NCBI RefSeq assembly: GCF_000341345.1
Contig: NC_020302.1
Location: 786,075 to 850,074 of the forward strand
Length of the DNA stretch: 64,000 bases
Origin: Corynebacterium halotolerans YIM 70093 = DSM 44683
GTDB lineage: Bacteria > Actinomycetota > Actinomycetes > Mycobacteriales > Mycobacteriaceae
Direction: 5' to 3'
Shown: positions 20,553 through 29,218 of the stretch, one piece after another
How positions within the stretch are numbered: position 1 is the stretch's first letter
Layout: each line of letters opens with the position of its first letter
Notes under the pieces: generated by a model
Seen by the model: the letters and a program-made list of their open reading frames with translations, nothing else
What the model was told of the DNA's origin: nothing
Databases searched by the model: none
Made by a program: the position numbers and the translations under genes

Positions 20553-21547
20553 TGCTCCCAGTCCACGTTCGTGCGCAGCGCCTCGAGCAGTTTGCGCACC
20601 GCCGCCACCCGCCGTCCGCTGGCGCCGGTGAGTTCATCGAGGGCGCACTCGGGGTCGGCGGGTGGGCCCATGTGAGTGCAGCCGCGCGGGCAGTCCTCGG
20701 CCGCCTGGGCCAGGTCCTCGAAGACGCCGACGACCGTGTCGGCGTCGACGTGGGCCAGGCCGAAGGAGCGGATGCCCGGAGTGTCGACGATCCACCCGTC
20801 CCGCTCGCCGGGCAGGCGCAGGGCGACCGACTGGGTGGAGGTGTGTCGGCCCTTGCCCACGCCGGAGACCTCGCCGGTCTCGCGCTCGGCGTCGGGGACC
20901 AGCCGGTTGACCAGAGTGGACTTGCCCACCCCGGAATGGCCGATCAGGGCGGTGATGTGCCCGTCGATCAGCTCGCGGACCTGGTCGAGCTCGTCGTCGA
21001 CGCCGGCGGTGACCACCGTGACGTCGAGATCCGCGAATTCGGCGGCGAACGGGGCCGGGTCGGTCAGATCCGTCTTGGTCAGGCAGAGGATGGGGTGGAT
21101 GTCGCCGACGAACGCGGCGATGAGCGCGCGCTCGACGAAGCCGGAGCGCGGCGGGGGATCGGCGACGGCGGTGACGATCAGCAGCTGGTCGGCGTTGGCG
21201 ACGACGATGCGCTCATAGGAATCGGTGTCGTCGGCCGTGCGCCGCAGCACGGAGGTGCGCTCCTCGAGCTTCACGATGCGCGCCAGCGTGCCCTCGTTGC
21301 CCGAGGTGTCGCCGACCACGCCCACCCGGTCACCGACCTCGATGGCGGTACGCCCGAGCTCCCGGGCGCGCATGGTCACGATCGGGTCCTCGCGGCCGTC
21401 GAGCACCACGCCCCAGCGGCCGCGGTCCTTCGTGACCACCATCCCGAACTCGGCGTTCTCATGGCGCGGACGGTCCTTCGTCCGGGGTCGTGAGCCCTTG
21501 CCCGGGCGGACGCGGACATCCGATTCGTCCCAGTTGCGTCTAGCCAT
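20549..21547 (-). CDS. rsgA: Ribosome small-subunit GTPase RsgA
   Basis: GTPase that assists late 30S maturation. The 332-residue protein has an OB-fold N-terminal part ([17 protein letters not shown]), the circularly permuted GTPase motifs in order G4 (CLTKTDL), G1 ([12 protein letters not shown]), G2 region (TSTQSVA) and G3 ([11 protein letters not shown]), and the C-terminal zinc knuckle [16 protein letters not shown]. It overlaps the aroA stop by 8 bases upstream and the ClC gene by 4 downstream. Start ATG at 21547. Confidence 0.95.
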   Translation of the reverse strand: MARRNWDESDVRVRPGKGSRPRTKDRPRHENAEFGMVVTKDRGRWGVVLDGREDPIVTMRARELGRTAIEVGDRVGVVGDTSGNEGTLARIVKLEERTSVLRRTADDTDSYERIVVANADQLLIVTAVADPPPRSGFVERALIAAFVGDIHPILCLTKTDLTDPAPFAAEFADLDVTVVTAGVDDELDQVRELIDGHITALIGHSGVGKSTLVNRLVPDAERETGEVSGVGKGRHTSTQSVALRLPGERDGWIVDTPGIRSFGLAHVDADTVVGVFEDLAQAAEDCPRGCTHMGPPADPECALDELTGASGRRVAAVRKLLEALRTNVDWEQ

Positions 21548-22817
21548 GGACCATGTCCGTCCACATGTGCTCGAAGCCGGGCAGGGTCTTCGAGGTCGTC
21601 TGGATGTTCTCCACCTCCACGCCGGGGACCACCAGGCCGATGATCGCGCCGGCGGTCGCCATGCGGTGGTCGGCGTAGGAGTGCCAGACCCCGCCGTGCA
21701 GCTCGGCCGGGGTGATGCGCAGGCCGTCGTCCAGCTCGGTGCAGTGACCTCCCAGCCGGTTGATCTCGGCGCACAGGGCCGCCAGCCGGTCGGTCTCGTG
21801 GCCGCGCAGGTGCGCGATGCCCAGCAGCTCCGACCCGGTGGTCGCGACGGCGGCCAGCGCTGCGACTGTCGGCGCGAGCTCGCCGATGTCGGACATGTCC
21901 AGGCGCAGGCCCTGCAGCAGCCCGCCCTCGGGGCCGGTGACCGCCAGGTCGTGGCCGGGGCCGGACTCCGCGGCGATCAGCTCGATCGAGCAGCCCATCC
22001 GCTCGAGGATGTCGCGGATCGCGTCGCCGGGCTGGGTGGTGTCGACCGGCCAGTGGGGCACCCGCACCGTGCCGCCGGTGACGGCCGCCGCCGCGAGGAA
22101 GGGCGTGGCGTTCGACAGGTCCGGCTCCACCCGCCAGGTGCGGCCCTGGATGGGGCCGGGGTGGACCTGCCACTCGTTCTCGGATTCCTCGACGGTGATG
22201 CCGGCGTGGCGCAGCATGGCCACGGTCATCTCGATGTGCGGCATGCTCGGCAGTTTGCCGCCGGTGTGGCGCACCGTCACCCCCTTGCGGAAGCGCGGGG
22301 CCGCGAGCAGCAGGCCGGAGACGAACTGGGAGGAACCGGAGGCGTCGATCTCCACGACCCCACCCTCCGGCACGGACTCCCCGTGGACGGTGAACGGCAG
22401 GGTGTCGCCCTCGACCGCCACCCCCAGGGCGCGCAGGGCGTCGAGAATCGTGGACATGGGGCGTTTACGTGCCTGCGGGTCACCGTCGAAGACGACGGTG
22501 CCCTTCGCCAGGGCAGCCACCGGCGGGACGAAACGCATGATCGTGCCGGCCAGGCCGCACTCGACCTCGCCACCGTGCAGCTGGCCGGGCTCGACGTGGA
22601 TGGTCCCGTCGGTGTCGTGGATGCTCACCCCGATGCCGCGCAGGGCCTGCGCCATCAGATCGGTGTCACGTGAGTGCAGGGCACCCTCGATGACGGAGGG
22701 GTAGTCGGCGAGCGCGGCCAGGATGTAGGCGCGGTTCGTGATCGACTTGGAGCCGGGGACGTGCTGCGTCCAGTTGATGGGGCCGGATGCGGCCGGCGCG
22801 GGCCAGGAGACGGTCAT
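21540..22817 (-). CDS. aroA: 3-phosphoshikimate 1-carboxyvinyltransferase (EPSP synthase)
   Basis: Sixth step of the shikimate pathway, joining shikimate-3-phosphate and phosphoenolpyruvate. The 425-residue product has the N-terminal active-site motif [35 protein letters not shown], and the C-terminal [17 protein letters not shown] near residue 375, all standard for class I EPSPS. The ATG at 22817 lies 7 bases after a TATTAT -10 (22825-22830 on this strand), which suggests a leaderless transcript; an in-frame ATG at 22826 overlaps that -10 and is less likely. First gene of aroA-rsgA-clc-LMF. Confidence 0.95.
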   Translation of the reverse strand: MTVSWPAPAASGPINWTQHVPGSKSITNRAYILAALADYPSVIEGALHSRDTDLMAQALRGIGVSIHDTDGTIHVEPGQLHGGEVECGLAGTIMRFVPPVAALAKGTVVFDGDPQARKRPMSTILDALRALGVAVEGDTLPFTVHGESVPEGGVVEIDASGSSQFVSGLLLAAPRFRKGVTVRHTGGKLPSMPHIEMTVAMLRHAGITVEESENEWQVHPGPIQGRTWRVEPDLSNATPFLAAAAVTGGTVRVPHWPVDTTQPGDAIRDILERMGCSIELIAAESGPGHDLAVTGPEGGLLQGLRLDMSDIGELAPTVAALAAVATTGSELLGIAHLRGHETDRLAALCAEINRLGGHCTELDDGLRITPAELHGGVWHSYADHRMATAGAIIGLVVPGVEVENIQTTSKTLPGFEHMWTDMVHG

Positions 22818-22823
22818 GGGGTC

Positions 22824-22830
22824 CATAATA
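22824..22830. promoter_or_regulatory. Overlapping divergent -10 boxes of aroA and the SRAP gene
   Basis: CATAAT (22824-22829, plus) lies 7 bases before the SRAP ATG. TATTAT (22825-22830, minus) lies 7 bases before the aroA ATG. The two -10 boxes share five base pairs. Confidence 0.55.
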
Positions 22831-22836
22831 GAGACT

Positions 22837-23520
22837 ATGTGCGGACGCTTCGTTCTCTTCACCACCGGCGAGACCCTGCTTGAGGCTGTGGGCGGGCTGC
22901 CCGGCGTCACTGAGGTGCACGCCCCGCTGGGTACACCCGCGCCCCGATACAACCTCGCGCCCACCCAGATCGTGCCGGCCGTGCGTTACGACGGCGCGGT
23001 GGCCTCCGTGGATCCCGCCCGCTGGGGGCTGCTCCCGCACTGGAAGAAGGACGAGTCCGGCCCACCCCTGTTCAACGCCCGCGCCGAGACCGTGGCCACC
23101 AAGCCGAGCTTCCGCGACGCCTTCAAACGCCGGCGCTGCGTGGTGCCCATGGACGGCTACTACGAGTGGCAGGACACCGGAAAGGGGAGGGTGCCGCACT
23201 TCGTGGCCCTGGGGGAGGGGAGGATGCTGTGGGCCGCCGGGCTGTGGGCCACCGGCCTGGACAGGCTGTCGGCGACCATCGTGACCACCGACTCGCTGGC
23301 GCCGATGGAGTGGCTGCACGACCGCCTGCCGCGCCTGCTCGCCGAGGACGAGATCGAACAGTGGCTCACGGGCACCCCCGAGGACGCCACCGAACTGCTG
23401 CACCCGACCCCAGTCGAGCTGCTCGATCAGCTGACCGTGCGCCCAGTGGCCAAGGAGGTGGGCAATGTCCGCAATGACTATCCGGAGTTGCTCGACGCGG
23501 GTGCCGGGGGACTGTTCTGA
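22837..23520 (+). CDS. SOS response-associated peptidase (YedK/HMCES family)
   Basis: Forms a covalent shield over abasic sites in single-stranded DNA through its N-terminal Cys. The 227-residue protein begins MCGRFVLF, giving Cys2 after Met removal. The other catalytic residues are visible: Asn39 in YNLAPTQ, Glu110 in YYEWQ and His161 in EWLHDRLP. Upstream in-frame starts are rejected because Cys2 must be N-terminal and because a -10 (CATAAT) sits 7 bases before this ATG. Divergent from aroA with overlapping -10 boxes. It is the orthologue of Rv3226c. Confidence 0.94.
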   Translation: MCGRFVLFTTGETLLEAVGGLPGVTEVHAPLGTPAPRYNLAPTQIVPAVRYDGAVASVDPARWGLLPHWKKDESGPPLFNARAETVATKPSFRDAFKRRRCVVPMDGYYEWQDTGKGRVPHFVALGEGRMLWAAGLWATGLDRLSATIVTTDSLAPMEWLHDRLPRLLAEDEIEQWLTGTPEDATELLHPTPVELLDQLTVRPVAKEVGNVRNDYPELLDAGAGGLF

Positions 23521-23688
23521 GGGGACTGCTTTTCCGGGAGGTGTATTTTCCGAGAACGGCGGGTGCATAATGCCTGTTCAGAAAAATGTGATGCATCAAC
23601 TTGTGTAGAAAAATGCACTTCCGTCCAGAATGCCCTGAGGCAGCCCGGAAAAGCGCCGTTCGCGCCGCCGGAGCCGCGCCCCGCCCAC

Positions 23689-24183
23689 CTATCCCGCCAG
23701 CTCCACGAACCTGCCCCGCGTCACCGCCGCCAGGTCGTCCGCGGAGAGTTCGATCTCCAGCCCCCGGCGTCCTCCCGAGACGTACACGACCGGAGCCCCG
23801 GCCATGGAGGAATCGATGAGTGTGGGCAGCAGGCTGCGCTGGCCGACGGGGGAGATGCCACCGGTGACATAGCCGGTGGCGCGTTCGGCGTCCCGGGGAT
23901 CGGCCATCACCGCCTTGCGCACGCCGAAGCCGGCCGCGGCCTTCTTCAGCGACAGGCGCCCGGTCACCGGCACGCAGCATACCGCCGGCCCGGAGGGCAG
24001 CTGCACCACCAGGGTCTTGAGCAGCAGCGCCGGGTCCACGTCCAATACCATGGCGGCGTGTTCGCCGAAGTTGCCGTCCCCGGCCTCGAAGCGGCGCAGG
24101 CGGTGGGCCACGGCGGCATCGATGAGCGTCTGCACGGCGGCGGTCGGGGCGGTGGTGCGCTTCTTCTTTCGCATGTCGGACAT
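23689..24183 (-). CDS. YbaK/EbsC-type aminoacyl-tRNA deacylase
   Basis: Probably hydrolyses mischarged Cys-tRNA(Pro) in trans. The 164-residue protein has the YbaK fold pattern: [20 protein letters not shown], with the key Lys in KTLV near residue 50, then [20 protein letters not shown] and the [12 protein letters not shown] motif near residue 107. The ATG at 24183 has GGCAGGGAC upstream; longer in-frame extensions lack support. It is divergent from sigH with 65 bases between starts, and the proposed sigH -35 lies in its first codons. Confidence 0.9.
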   Translation of the reverse strand: MSDMRKKKRTTAPTAAVQTLIDAAVAHRLRRFEAGDGNFGEHAAMVLDVDPALLLKTLVVQLPSGPAVCCVPVTGRLSLKKAAAGFGVRKAVMADPRDAERATGYVTGGISPVGQRSLLPTLIDSSMAGAPVVYVSGGRRGLEIELSADDLAAVTRGRFVELAG

Positions 24184-24204
24184 TGTCCCTGCCTGCTCTA
24201 CAAT
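24176..24204 (+). promoter_or_regulatory. Candidate sigH promoter
   Basis: TCGGAC (24176-24181), a 17-base spacer and TACAAT (24199-24204), 45 bases before the sigH ATG. The -10 is good and the -35 partial, so this would be a housekeeping-type promoter. Confidence 0.5.
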
Positions 24205-24248
24205 GGATCGGACTGCACCCCGTCCCCTGGAGCACAGAAAGGTCCCGG

Positions 24249-24863
24249 ATGCCGGACAGCGAGCTCGAGACACGCTTCGAGAATGAGGCCCTGCCCCTGC
24301 TCGACCAGCTCTATGGCGGTGCTCTGCGCATGACCCGCAACCCGGCCGACGCGGAGGACCTGGTCCAGGAGACCTACATGAAGGCGTACTCCGCCTTCGG
24401 CTCGTTCAGGCCGGGCACCAACCTCAAGGCGTGGCTCTACCGGATCATGACGAACACCTACATCAACACCTACCGGAAGAAGCAGCGGCAACCCACGCAG
24501 ACCTCCGCCGAGGACGTGACCGACCACCAGCTGTACACGACCAGCTCGCACGATTCGACGGGCCTGCAGTCGGCCGAGGTGGAGGCGCTCAAGCGCCTGC
24601 CGGACCGGCAGATCGCGGACGCGATGAACCAGCTCAGCGAGGACTACCGCATGGTCGTCTACTACGCCGATGTCGAGGGGCTGGCCTACAAGGAGATCGC
24701 CGAGATCATGGGCACCCCGCTGGGCACGGTGATGAGTCGGCTGCACCGTGGAAGAAAACAACTGCGCGGGCTGTTGAAGGAAGTGGCACATGCGCAGGGC
24801 ATCGGCCTCGACCACCCTGACATGCAGGACCACGACGAGCAATCGAAGGTGAGGAAATCATGA
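24249..24863 (+). CDS. sigH: ECF sigma factor SigH
   Basis: Group 4 sigma factor for heat and thiol-oxidative stress. The 204 residues hold region 2 ([17 protein letters not shown] near residue 35, [20 protein letters not shown]) and region 4 ([20 protein letters not shown], then [14 protein letters not shown]). The 205-residue scale matches corynebacterial SigH. The ATG at 24249 has AGAAAGG at 24235-24241; the upstream in-frame ATG at 24183 would add a non-family extension and lies before the likely promoter. Its stop overlaps the rshA start (ATGA), the usual sigma/anti-sigma arrangement. Confidence 0.95.
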   Translation: MPDSELETRFENEALPLLDQLYGGALRMTRNPADAEDLVQETYMKAYSAFGSFRPGTNLKAWLYRIMTNTYINTYRKKQRQPTQTSAEDVTDHQLYTTSSHDSTGLQSAEVEALKRLPDRQIADAMNQLSEDYRMVVYYADVEGLAYKEIAEIMGTPLGTVMSRLHRGRKQLRGLLKEVAHAQGIGLDHPDMQDHDEQSKVRKS

Positions 24864-25129
24864 GCATGGATGACCAGGCGAAGGAACCGTGCGGCGGTAG
24901 CTGCGAGGAAATCCAGGCGTACCTGTGTGCCCTGCTCGACGACGACGTCACCCCTGACCGGGCCGAGGAGCTGCTGAAGCGCATCGCCGCGTGCCCGCAG
25001 TGCTACGGGCGTCTCCAGTCGGAGCAGGAGATCCGGGCGCTGGTCAGGAAGTGCTGCACCTCCCGCCCCGCGCCGGTGACCCTGCGCGAGCGCATCACCA
25101 TGCAGCTGCGCGTCATCCGGACCAACTGA
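24860..25129 (+). CDS. rshA: Anti-sigma factor RshA
   Basis: Redox-sensitive anti-sigma factor expected to hold SigH inactive until thiols oxidise. The 89 residues have Cys at 11, 15, 23, 45, 48, 65 and 66. The family zinc motif H-x3-C-x2-C appears as R-IAA-C-PQ-C, that is, Arg41 stands where the zinc-binding His is expected. The extra cysteines at 11, 15 and 23 could rearrange the metal site. ATGA overlap with sigH couples translation; a second ATG at 24866 is possible. A terminator follows at 25145. Confidence 0.9.
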   Translation: MSMDDQAKEPCGGSCEEIQAYLCALLDDDVTPDRAEELLKRIAACPQCYGRLQSEQEIRALVRKCCTSRPAPVTLRERITMQLRVIRTN

Positions 25130-25144
25130 GCCTATCCGCACCTG

Positions 25145-25183
25145 AACCGCCCGCGGGGGATTCTTCCCCGACGGGCGGTTTTG
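25145..25183 (+). terminator. sigH-rshA terminator
   Basis: AACCGCCCG (25145-25153) pairs with CGGGCGGTT (25172-25180); an inner GGGGA/TCCCC pair extends it and TTTTG follows. Confidence 0.85.
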
Positions 25184-25234
25184 CCTGTCGACGCCGCGAC
25201 GTGCCCGGCACCCCACGTCACCAGTGGTGGAAAA

Positions 25235-25278
25235 ACGACGAACCGCCCTCGGAGTGTTCTCCGGGGGCGGTTCGTCGT
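25235..25278 (-). terminator. Terminator downstream of the bL37 gene
   Basis: ACGACGAACCGCCC (25235-25248) pairs perfectly with its complement at 25265-25278, with an inner CGGAG/CTCCG pair. On the minus strand a T run follows (25231-25235). It lies 12 bases after the bL37 stop. Confidence 0.85.
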
Positions 25279-25289
25279 CGGGTGTTGGT

Positions 25290-25364
25290 TTAGCTGTTCG
25301 GACGCTTGCCGTGGTTGGCGCCCTTCTTGCGGCGATCCTTACGCTTACGACCACGCTTGCTCAT
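25290..25364 (-). CDS. Ribosomal protein bL37, 24 residues
   Basis: A very short, very basic protein: it starts MSKRGRKRKDRRKK and ends ANHGKRPNS. This matches the actinobacterial large-subunit protein bL37 described from mycobacterial ribosomes, which has the same length and the same ANHGKRPN end. A perfect AAGGAG site lies six bases before the ATG at 25364 and a strong terminator follows the stop, so it has its own small transcription unit or follows whcE. It is too short for usual ORF cut-offs and easy to miss. Confidence 0.85.
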   Translation of the reverse strand: MSKRGRKRKDRRKKGANHGKRPNS

Positions 25365-25470
25365 GTGATTCTCCTTGCTGGTGGGGGTTTCTGCTGCCCA
25401 TCAACTGTAGCGGGAAGGTGCGGCGGTACAGAAATCTGCCGCTTCGCGCAGAGGGCGTGCTCAGGGACGG

Positions 25471-25731
25471 TTAGGCGGTGACGCGGGCGCGGCCGCGGCC
25501 GCGGTTCTTGCGGCGCTTGAGGGCGCGGCGCTCGTCCTCGCTCATACCGCCCCACACGCCGGCGTCCTGGCCGGTCTCAAGGGCCCACTTCAGGCACATG
25601 GAGGTGACCGGGCAGCGGTTGCAGACCAGCTTGGCCTTGGCGATCTGGGTCAGGGCGGGGCCGGAGTTACCGACCGGGAAGAACAGCTCGGGGTCCTCGT
25701 CGCGGCAGATTGCTTCGTGGCGCCAATCCAT
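25471..25731 (-). CDS. whcE: WhiB-family iron-sulfur regulator (WhiB1/WhcE type)
   Basis: An 86-residue WhiB-like protein with the four cluster cysteines in order: AIC (residue 8), then C-x2-C in LVCNRC and the fourth in SMC, followed by the GVWGG turn and a basic DNA-binding tail, RRALKRRKNRGRGR. Neighbourhood beside sigH-rshA is that of whcE in C. glutamicum and whiB1 in mycobacteria. The ATG at 25731 has AAAGGAGATATC upstream; a longer ORF from 25866 has no ribosome site. The upstream region is unusually rich in possible regulatory sites (25864-25999). Confidence 0.9.
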   Translation of the reverse strand: MDWRHEAICRDEDPELFFPVGNSGPALTQIAKAKLVCNRCPVTSMCLKWALETGQDAGVWGGMSEDERRALKRRKNRGRGRARVTA

Positions 25732-26174
25732 GGTGATATCTCCTTTACGGTGGTTAAGTAACGTCGTCGAACGAAAAAGTGCACGCAAAATACAGCCACA
25801 GATAGAAGCGGCTGGGGCAAAAATTCTGGTGCTGTCACGGGGTCGGGCTCCCTCACCGCGGTTCACGTGACGTTAACTCTGTGGTGTGTCAGAGTTTTGG
25901 TCCGGTTAATCAACCGGTCGTTTTTGCTACCCGAGAATAATGACACGTGAATGCGAAGTTCGCTAGGGGTAAACTGCCAATAGTGGTAAAGATCACGTGA
26001 AAATAAGGGGGCGGCTCGCGGGGGGTCTCAGGAAAATCTCAGATGCTGTTATCGCAACAAACCGCGTGACCTGCCAGTTCATCGGGAGAAGTGATTAGTA
26101 TGTTTGCACTCTCCCCGTCAAATTCCCCGTGCCGGGTGTGGGCCCGCGGAGTCATACTTATAGACTAGTGCCCC
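25732..26174. other. 443-base regulatory spacer upstream of whcE
   Basis: No convincing gene. It is more AT-rich than its surroundings and holds three CACGTG palindromes (25864, 25944, 25994), a GlxR-like site (25982-25997), two short stem-loops, ACTCTG/CAGAGT (25876-25895) and CCGGTT/AACCGG (25902-25917), the second followed by TCG and TTTTT (25918-25925), and a possible -10 (TAGACT, 26161-26166) for the next gene. A small RNA on the plus strand ending at about 25925 is possible. Confidence 0.55.
25982..25997. promoter_or_regulatory. GlxR/CRP-like site upstream of whcE
   Basis: AGTGG-TAAAGA-TCACG matches 7 of 10 consensus positions of TGTGA-N6-TCACA and keeps the GTG-N8-CAC core. whiB1, the mycobacterial counterpart, is known to be CRP-controlled, which makes the site plausible. 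It lies about 250 bases from the whcE ATG. Confidence 0.45.
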
Positions 26175-26606
26175 GTGACCACCTCGAACCGCCCGCTCCC
26201 GCCCGCGCCGCTGCGCTGGGCCAGCATCATCGCGATCCTCCAGTCCCTGGTCGGGCTCGGATACGCCGGCCTGCTCGTCTACCGCGAGATCATCGGCGCC
26301 GAGGACCTCACCCTCGTCAGTGAGGGCGACAACGCCTCCTGGGTGGGCTACGGCACCGCGATCTTCTTCGCCATCATCTTCGGCACGGTGCTCACCGGTG
26401 CGATCATGATGATGCTCGGCAGGAGGTGGGGGCGTGGCCCGGTGGTGATGCTCAACATCATGCTCCTGCCCATCGCCTACTACATGTTCTCCGGCGGGGC
26501 GGTGCTGGTCGGCACCGTCACGCTGGTCTCGGCGGTGCTGGCGCTGGTGATGCTGTTCAACCCGCGCTCCGCAGCCTGGTCCGCGGCCACCCACGGCGGC
26601 CGCTGA
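26175..26606 (+). CDS. Four-helix membrane protein (Rv3217c-like)
   Basis: A 143-residue integral membrane protein with four hydrophobic segments: WASIIAILQSLVGLGYAGLL, YGTAIFFAIIFGTVLTGAIM, VVMLNIMLLPIAYYMF and VLVGTVTLVSAVLALVML. It corresponds by position and topology to Rv3217c of M. tuberculosis. No catalytic or transport motif is seen. The GTG start is 8 bases after TAGACT (26161-26166), so the message may be leaderless. It converges on the next gene with 6 bases between stops. Confidence 0.75.
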   Translation: MTTSNRPLPPAPLRWASIIAILQSLVGLGYAGLLVYREIIGAEDLTLVSEGDNASWVGYGTAIFFAIIFGTVLTGAIMMMLGRRWGRGPVVMLNIMLLPIAYYMFSGGAVLVGTVTLVSAVLALVMLFNPRSAAWSAATHGGR

Positions 26607-26612
26607 GCACCG

Positions 26613-27840
26613 CTACACCAGGCCGACGATCTCGTCACCACGCTTCTCGACGACCGTCCCGCCCGCCAGGCCGAGCGAGACCCCGCCGGTGTGACCGGCC
26701 CGGTCCACCGGGATGACCCGCTCGACCATCCCCGACTCCCAGTTGGCCACCGCGATGCCCTCGGCGGTGGGGTAGAGCAGTCGACCACCGACGGCCACCC
26801 CCGTGCCCAGGGCGTCCTCGAAGACGTGGTCCACCGTCAGCTCGGCCGGGGTGAACAGGTAGAGCCGTTCGCCGTCGAACCAGGTCATGTGGTGCGGCAG
26901 GTCGGCGGTCGCCGCTGTGAACGGCAGCGCGGTCTCCTCCGCCGGCGGGGCGGGGGCCACGGGGCGGCGCTCCGTCTCGAGCCCGTCCGCGTCGTAGGAG
27001 ACCAGCGTCGGCTCCGGGCCGGGCACGTAGACGGTGGCCGCCTCCTGGCCGACGGCGACCAGCCGGGCGTCATCGCCCTCGACGGCGATGTCGCGGATGA
27101 TCTCCGGTTCCCGGGAGTCCTCGGGGTTGGCCTCCTGCAGCCGCAGCCGGGTGACGCCCTCGTCACCGGGGCAGTCCTCGGAGACGGCGAGCAGGTCCGT
27201 GCGGGTCAGCGCGGAGGTGATGGCGCAGTCCTCGTTGGGCTGCATGCCCGCTTCCTGTTTCGCCTCCACCTCGCCGTATTCGACGGTGCGCACCAGATCC
27301 GAGCGCCACAGCTCGACACGTTCGGTGCTCACGGTGCCCACGCGGTCGTTCGAGGTCACCGGCACCACCTCTTCGCTGGCGATCGCGCTGCGGGTGGCCG
27401 AGTAGCCGCCGGTGGCCGCGCTCAGGGCCACGACGTCGCCGCAGCCGGCGTTGGAGCGGTAGGTGACCACGACCTTGTTCCACGCCGTGCCGACCGAGCA
27501 GATCTCCCGGTCGCGCCCATAGGACCACACGGACTCGCCCGCCTGGTCGGTGGCGGTGACCGTGGTGCCGTCGTTGGTGATCACCAGTCCCTCGGCGGTG
27601 GCGGGGGAGTGCACGCCGGGCAAGGGGGCGTCGGCAAGTGACCACGCGGGGGTCAGCGACTCAGGCACGGTGGCCGGGGGTGGGGCCGCCGTGTGCGGGG
27701 GTGTCGGCGGGGTCGAGCTCGGAGCCGCGGATCGGGGCCGTCAGCGCCACACCCGCCACGGCGGCGACGGCGACGGCCGCGATGGCCCCCGTGGCGATCA
27801 GGTCGCCACGGGTGCGGCGCAGCGGGCGGCCGCCGCTCAT
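26613..27840 (-). CDS. Membrane-anchored PQQ-like repeat protein (Rv3212 type), frameshifted
   Basis: Two overlapping frames together make one normal gene. Frame 1 starts at the ATG at 27840, which overlaps the helicase stop (ATGA), and encodes a basic start plus a membrane helix (IATGAIAAVAVAAVAGVALT) before a TGA at 27661-27663. Frame 2 (26613-27668) encodes the extracytoplasmic domain, with W-S-Y/V-W-S strands such as ESVWSYGRDREICSVGTAW and CGDVVALSAATGGYS. Removing one C from the run at about 27672-27681 joins them as ...GGPTPATVPESLTPAW. This is either a sequence error or a real slip. Alternatively the second part starts at GTG 27668, but it would then lack its membrane anchor. Function unknown. 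Confidence 0.72.
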
Positions 27841-29141
27841 CGGCGGCGGCTCCGTCCCCCGGGGGTCTTCCCGGGGGCCTTTCCTCCGAGGACCTTGCGG
27901 GCGGGGCCGACGGTGTCGCCGGCGCTCCCGGGGATGTCCAGGGCCTCGTGCAGCTCGGGGGAGGTGGAGAACCACTGCGGCGGTTCCGGCCGGTCCAGAT
28001 CCAGCTCGTCGTTGATGGACTTCCACTTCATCAGCTCGTCGTAGCCGACGAGGGTGACGGCGATGCCGGAGTGCCCGGCCCGGCCTGTGCGCCCGATGCG
28101 GTGGACGTAGGTCATCGGATCGTCGGGGGTCTGGTAGTTGATGACGTGCGTGACGTCGGTGATGTCGATGCCGCGGGCGGCGACGTCGGTGGCGACGAGG
28201 ATGTCGACCGTCCCGTCGCGGAAGGCCTTCAGCGAGCGCTCGCGGGCCGGCTGACCCATGTCGCCGTGGACGGCGCCGACGGCGAAACCGCGGCCGGCGA
28301 GCTCCTCGGCGACGTCCGCGGCGGTGCGCTTGGTGCGGGCGAAGATGATGGTGCGGCCCCGGCCCCGGGCCTGCAGGATGCGGGCCGTGACGGCCGGCTT
28401 GTCCATCCGGTGGGCCTGGAAGACGACCTGCTCCGTGGTCGAGTGGGTCTGGGCCGAGCCGGTCATCTCCGCGCGGATGTGCACCGGACGGTTCATGAAG
28501 GTGCGTGACAGTGACAGGATGGGCCCCGGCATCGTCGCGGAGAACAGCATCGTCTGGTGCTGGTGCGTCAGGGCCGCGAGGATCTTCTCGATGTCGGGCA
28601 GGAAGCCCAGATCGAGCATCTCGTCGGCCTCGTCGAGCACGAGGACGGCCACCTTGTCCAGCTTCAGTTCGCCGCGGTTGTGCAGGTCGAGCAGGCGGCC
28701 CGGGGTGCCCACGACGACGTCGACCCCCTCGGTCAGCGCCTCGATCTGCTCCTCGTAGGGACGCCCGCCGTAGATGGTGGCCAGCCGCACGGGCAGCTTC
28801 GCCGCCGCGACCTCCAGATCCCGGCCGACCTGCACCGCCAGTTCCCGGGTCGGCACCACCACCAGCGCGCGTGGGGAACCGTCGAGTTCCTCGATGTCGG
28901 CGGAGTCGAAGACGCGGTCGAGCAGGGGCACACCGAAGGCGTAGGTCTTGCCCATCCCGGTGCGGGCCTGGCCGATCAGATCCGTGCCGTCGAGGGCGAG
29001 GGGGAGGGTCAGCTCCTGAATCGCGAACGTGCGGGTGATGCCGACCGCGGCCAGCGCCTCGCAGATCTCCACTGCGACACCCAGCTCGTCGAACGTCGGG
29101 GACTTCGGAGACTCAGTGGGCGGGGAGGTATGTGCAGACAC
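27837..29141 (-). CDS. DEAD-box RNA helicase (RhlE type)
   Basis: ATP-dependent RNA helicase for ribosome assembly or RNA turnover. The 434-residue protein shows the Q motif region (FAIQELTLPLAL), motif I ARTGMGKT (Ala to Met change at the fifth position), Ia PTRELAVQV, GG, TPGRLLDL, motif II LDEADEML, III SATMPGP, IV IIFARTKRTA, V ATDVAARGIDI and VI HRIGRTGRAG, then a basic Gly/Arg-rich tail. The GTG at 29141 lies 7 bases after TAGTAT on the minus strand, so the message may be leaderless. It is coupled to the Rv3212-type gene downstream, as in mycobacteria. Confidence 0.93.
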   Translation of the reverse strand: MSAHTSPPTESPKSPTFDELGVAVEICEALAAVGITRTFAIQELTLPLALDGTDLIGQARTGMGKTYAFGVPLLDRVFDSADIEELDGSPRALVVVPTRELAVQVGRDLEVAAAKLPVRLATIYGGRPYEEQIEALTEGVDVVVGTPGRLLDLHNRGELKLDKVAVLVLDEADEMLDLGFLPDIEKILAALTHQHQTMLFSATMPGPILSLSRTFMNRPVHIRAEMTGSAQTHSTTEQVVFQAHRMDKPAVTARILQARGRGRTIIFARTKRTAADVAEELAGRGFAVGAVHGDMGQPARERSLKAFRDGTVDILVATDVAARGIDITDVTHVINYQTPDDPMTYVHRIGRTGRAGHSGIAVTLVGYDELMKWKSINDELDLDRPEPPQWFSTSPELHEALDIPGSAGDTVGPARKVLGGKAPGKTPGGRSRRR

Positions 29142-29166
29142 ACCTTAGATACTATCGGCACGCGTC

Positions 29167-29172
29167 TATGAT
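29167..29172 (+). promoter_or_regulatory. -10 box of the DUF3107 gene
   Basis: TATGAT, a near-perfect -10, with TTAGAT (29145-29150) 16 bases upstream as a weak -35. It lies 47 bases before the proposed TTG start and excludes the upstream ATG at 29132 as a start. Confidence 0.5.
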
Positions 29173-29218
29173 GGTGAACATCCCTGAAAATCCCGAACGA
29201 ATGATTGGAAGCCTTACC

